Shown here: piece by piece, positions 6,410-6,717 of the stretch
Layout of the letters: each line of letters begins with the position of its first letter
Numbering within the stretch: position 1 is the stretch's first letter
Origin: an uncultured Alphaproteobacteria bacterium
GTDB taxonomy: Bacteria > Pseudomonadota > Alphaproteobacteria > CASFRQ01 > SAAU01
Assembly: GCA_949296785.1 (NCBI GenBank)
Contig: CASFRQ010000108.1
Span: 1-6,717, forward strand
Reading direction: 5' to 3'
Length of the DNA: 6,717 nucleotides
Made by a program: the position numbers and the translations under genes
Notes under the pieces: model-generated
Database searches by the model: none
Seen by the model: only the letters and a program-made list of their open reading frames with translations
What the model was told of the DNA's origin: nothing

Positions 6410-6548
6410 TATAAAAGAACAGAGATAAAAAAAAAGAGGAGCTTAAAAAATAATCCCACAAAGTTATCCACATTCAGAAAAAATAAAAAACAACTCATTG
6501 AAAAATAATGATTTTTTTATAAACAGAGGGAAAATCATACAAACAAAA

Positions 6549-6576
6549 TTGTCGTATAATTCATGTTATGTATAAT
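6549..6576 (+). promoter_or_regulatory. Possible plus-strand promoter with no gene behind it
   Basis: TTGTCG (6549-6554) lies 16 bp before a perfect TATAAT (6571-6576). A second TATAAT is at 6555-6560, part of a direct repeat of GTATAATT. No plus-strand coding region follows within the window. The DNA is very AT-rich here, so chance matches to TATAAT are likely. Confidence 0.22.
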
Positions 6577-6609
6577 TTGTTGTTTATCTGTCTTAAAATT
6601 TAAGTATAC

Positions 6610-6630
6610 AGCCGTTTAGCCGGCTATTTT
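6610..6630 (+). terminator. Hairpin plus T-run, terminator-like on the plus strand
   Basis: AGCCG (6610-6614) pairs with CGGCT (6621-6625) around a 6-nt loop and is followed by A and a T-run. It is a GC-rich 5-bp stem standing out from AT-rich DNA. It overlaps the end of the minus-strand gene at the right edge, but the T-run is on the wrong side to terminate that gene. It would instead stop transcription coming from 6549-6576. Confidence 0.3.
6616..6624. repeat. 9-bp direct repeat TTAGCCGGC, right copy
   Basis: Identical and in the same orientation to 5095-5103. On the minus strand it encodes the last two codons and stop (GCC-GGC-TAA) of the right-edge gene. Together the two copies bracket the unrecognised fragment, the methyltransferase and its regulatory region. 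Confidence 0.25.
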
Positions 6631-6717
6631 TTCATAATACTTTTTTATTTTTTTGTACGCTTCAAGGATTCTTTTGTCCTTTATCTTTTTTGCGCGCCAG
6701 ATTGACAAATCCAACAA
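6616..6717 (-). CDS. C-terminal end of an unrecognised protein (5' part beyond the right edge)
   Basis: The minus-strand frame is open from the window edge to TAA 6618-6616, showing the last 33 residues. They form a Lys-rich, helix-prone tail (I-W-R-A-K-K-I-K-D, then A-Y-K-K-I-K-K-Y-Y-E-K and I-A-G). The composition looks like a real protein end, but there is no motif to name a function. It is in the same direction as the methyltransferase and 267 bp upstream of it, so it could be its partner (for example a restriction enzyme) or unrelated. Confidence 0.45.
   Translation of the reverse strand: MLDLSIWRAKKIKDKRILEAYKKIKKYYEKIAG

Larger units (their letters stand above)
6349..6615. other. AT-rich intergenic region with one perfect DnaA box
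   Basis: These 267 bp have no convincing gene. Besides the methyltransferase promoter they contain TTATCCACA (6464-6472), an exact consensus DnaA box on the plus strand, with the looser look-alike TAATCCCACA at 6451-6460. A weak hairpin TCATT-N7-AATGA (6495-6511) is followed by seven T on the plus strand, and GTATAATT is directly repeated at 6554-6561 and 6570-6577 (16-bp period). The box sits about 60 bp upstream of the methyltransferase -35. One box is not enough to call an origin; it could equally be a regulatory DnaA site or chance. Confidence 0.4.

Noticed and set aside
6218..6508. A plus-strand frame of 96 codons over the methyltransferase start
   Set aside because: It is antisense to the methyltransferase N-terminus and then runs through AT-rich spacer, giving a low-complexity Lys/Asn/Ser tail; it also covers the methyltransferase promoter.
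6349..6615. Replication origin
   Set aside because: There is only one perfect DnaA box and no iterons, rep gene or parAB genes; AT-richness alone is not enough.
1..6717. CRISPR array, insertion sequence, tRNA or integrase
   Set aside because: No spaced repeats, no transposase or integrase frame, and no cloverleaf-like sequence were seen on either strand.

Overview
The window reads as chromosomal DNA of a Gram-negative bacterium, most likely a low-to-moderate GC alphaproteobacterium, possibly a host-associated lineage. The evidence is a periplasmic MltB-type lytic transglycosylase, a two-gene birA-rnj unit (BirA without its DNA-binding domain next to RNase J is an arrangement I associate with Alphaproteobacteria), and a LysM/LytM protein whose degenerate active site (N-D-G-I-N-I and A-P-Q-V-H-F-E) resembles the alphaproteobacterial DipM/NlpD group. 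The taxonomic call is inference; no rRNA gene is present.

Left, conserved part (1-4618): a minus-strand mltB-family gene runs off the left edge. It is divergent from birA, and both genes have recognisable sigma-70-type promoters in the roughly 157-bp gap. birA (1132-1842) and rnj (1852-3540) are 9 bp apart and surely co-transcribed. An NlpD/DipM-like LysM-LytM protein (3608-4618) follows in the same direction. Together this part covers wall remodelling (glycan cleavage and amidase activation), biotin attachment to acetyl-CoA carboxylase for fatty acid synthesis, and RNA processing and decay.

Right, accessory part (about 4620-6717): the DNA becomes visibly more AT-rich and gene-poor. It holds a 5'-truncated minus-strand gene that may be a type IV pilin-like remnant (4630-5094), a start-less plus-strand gene fragment (about 5099-5337), an intact beta-class DNA adenine methyltransferase on the minus strand (5383-6348) with its own promoter and terminator, an AT-rich spacer with one perfect DnaA box (6464-6472), and the last 33 codons of another minus-strand gene at the right edge. 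The 9-bp sequence TTAGCCGGC occurs at 5095-5103, exactly where the pilin-like frame breaks, and again at 6616-6624, over the stop codon of the right-edge gene. The region looks like a site of insertion and deletion that acquired a methyltransferase next to decayed genes. I see no CRISPR array, tRNA, rRNA, transposase or integrase, and no complete novel system; the scrambled 4630-6624 segment is the part most worth a second look.
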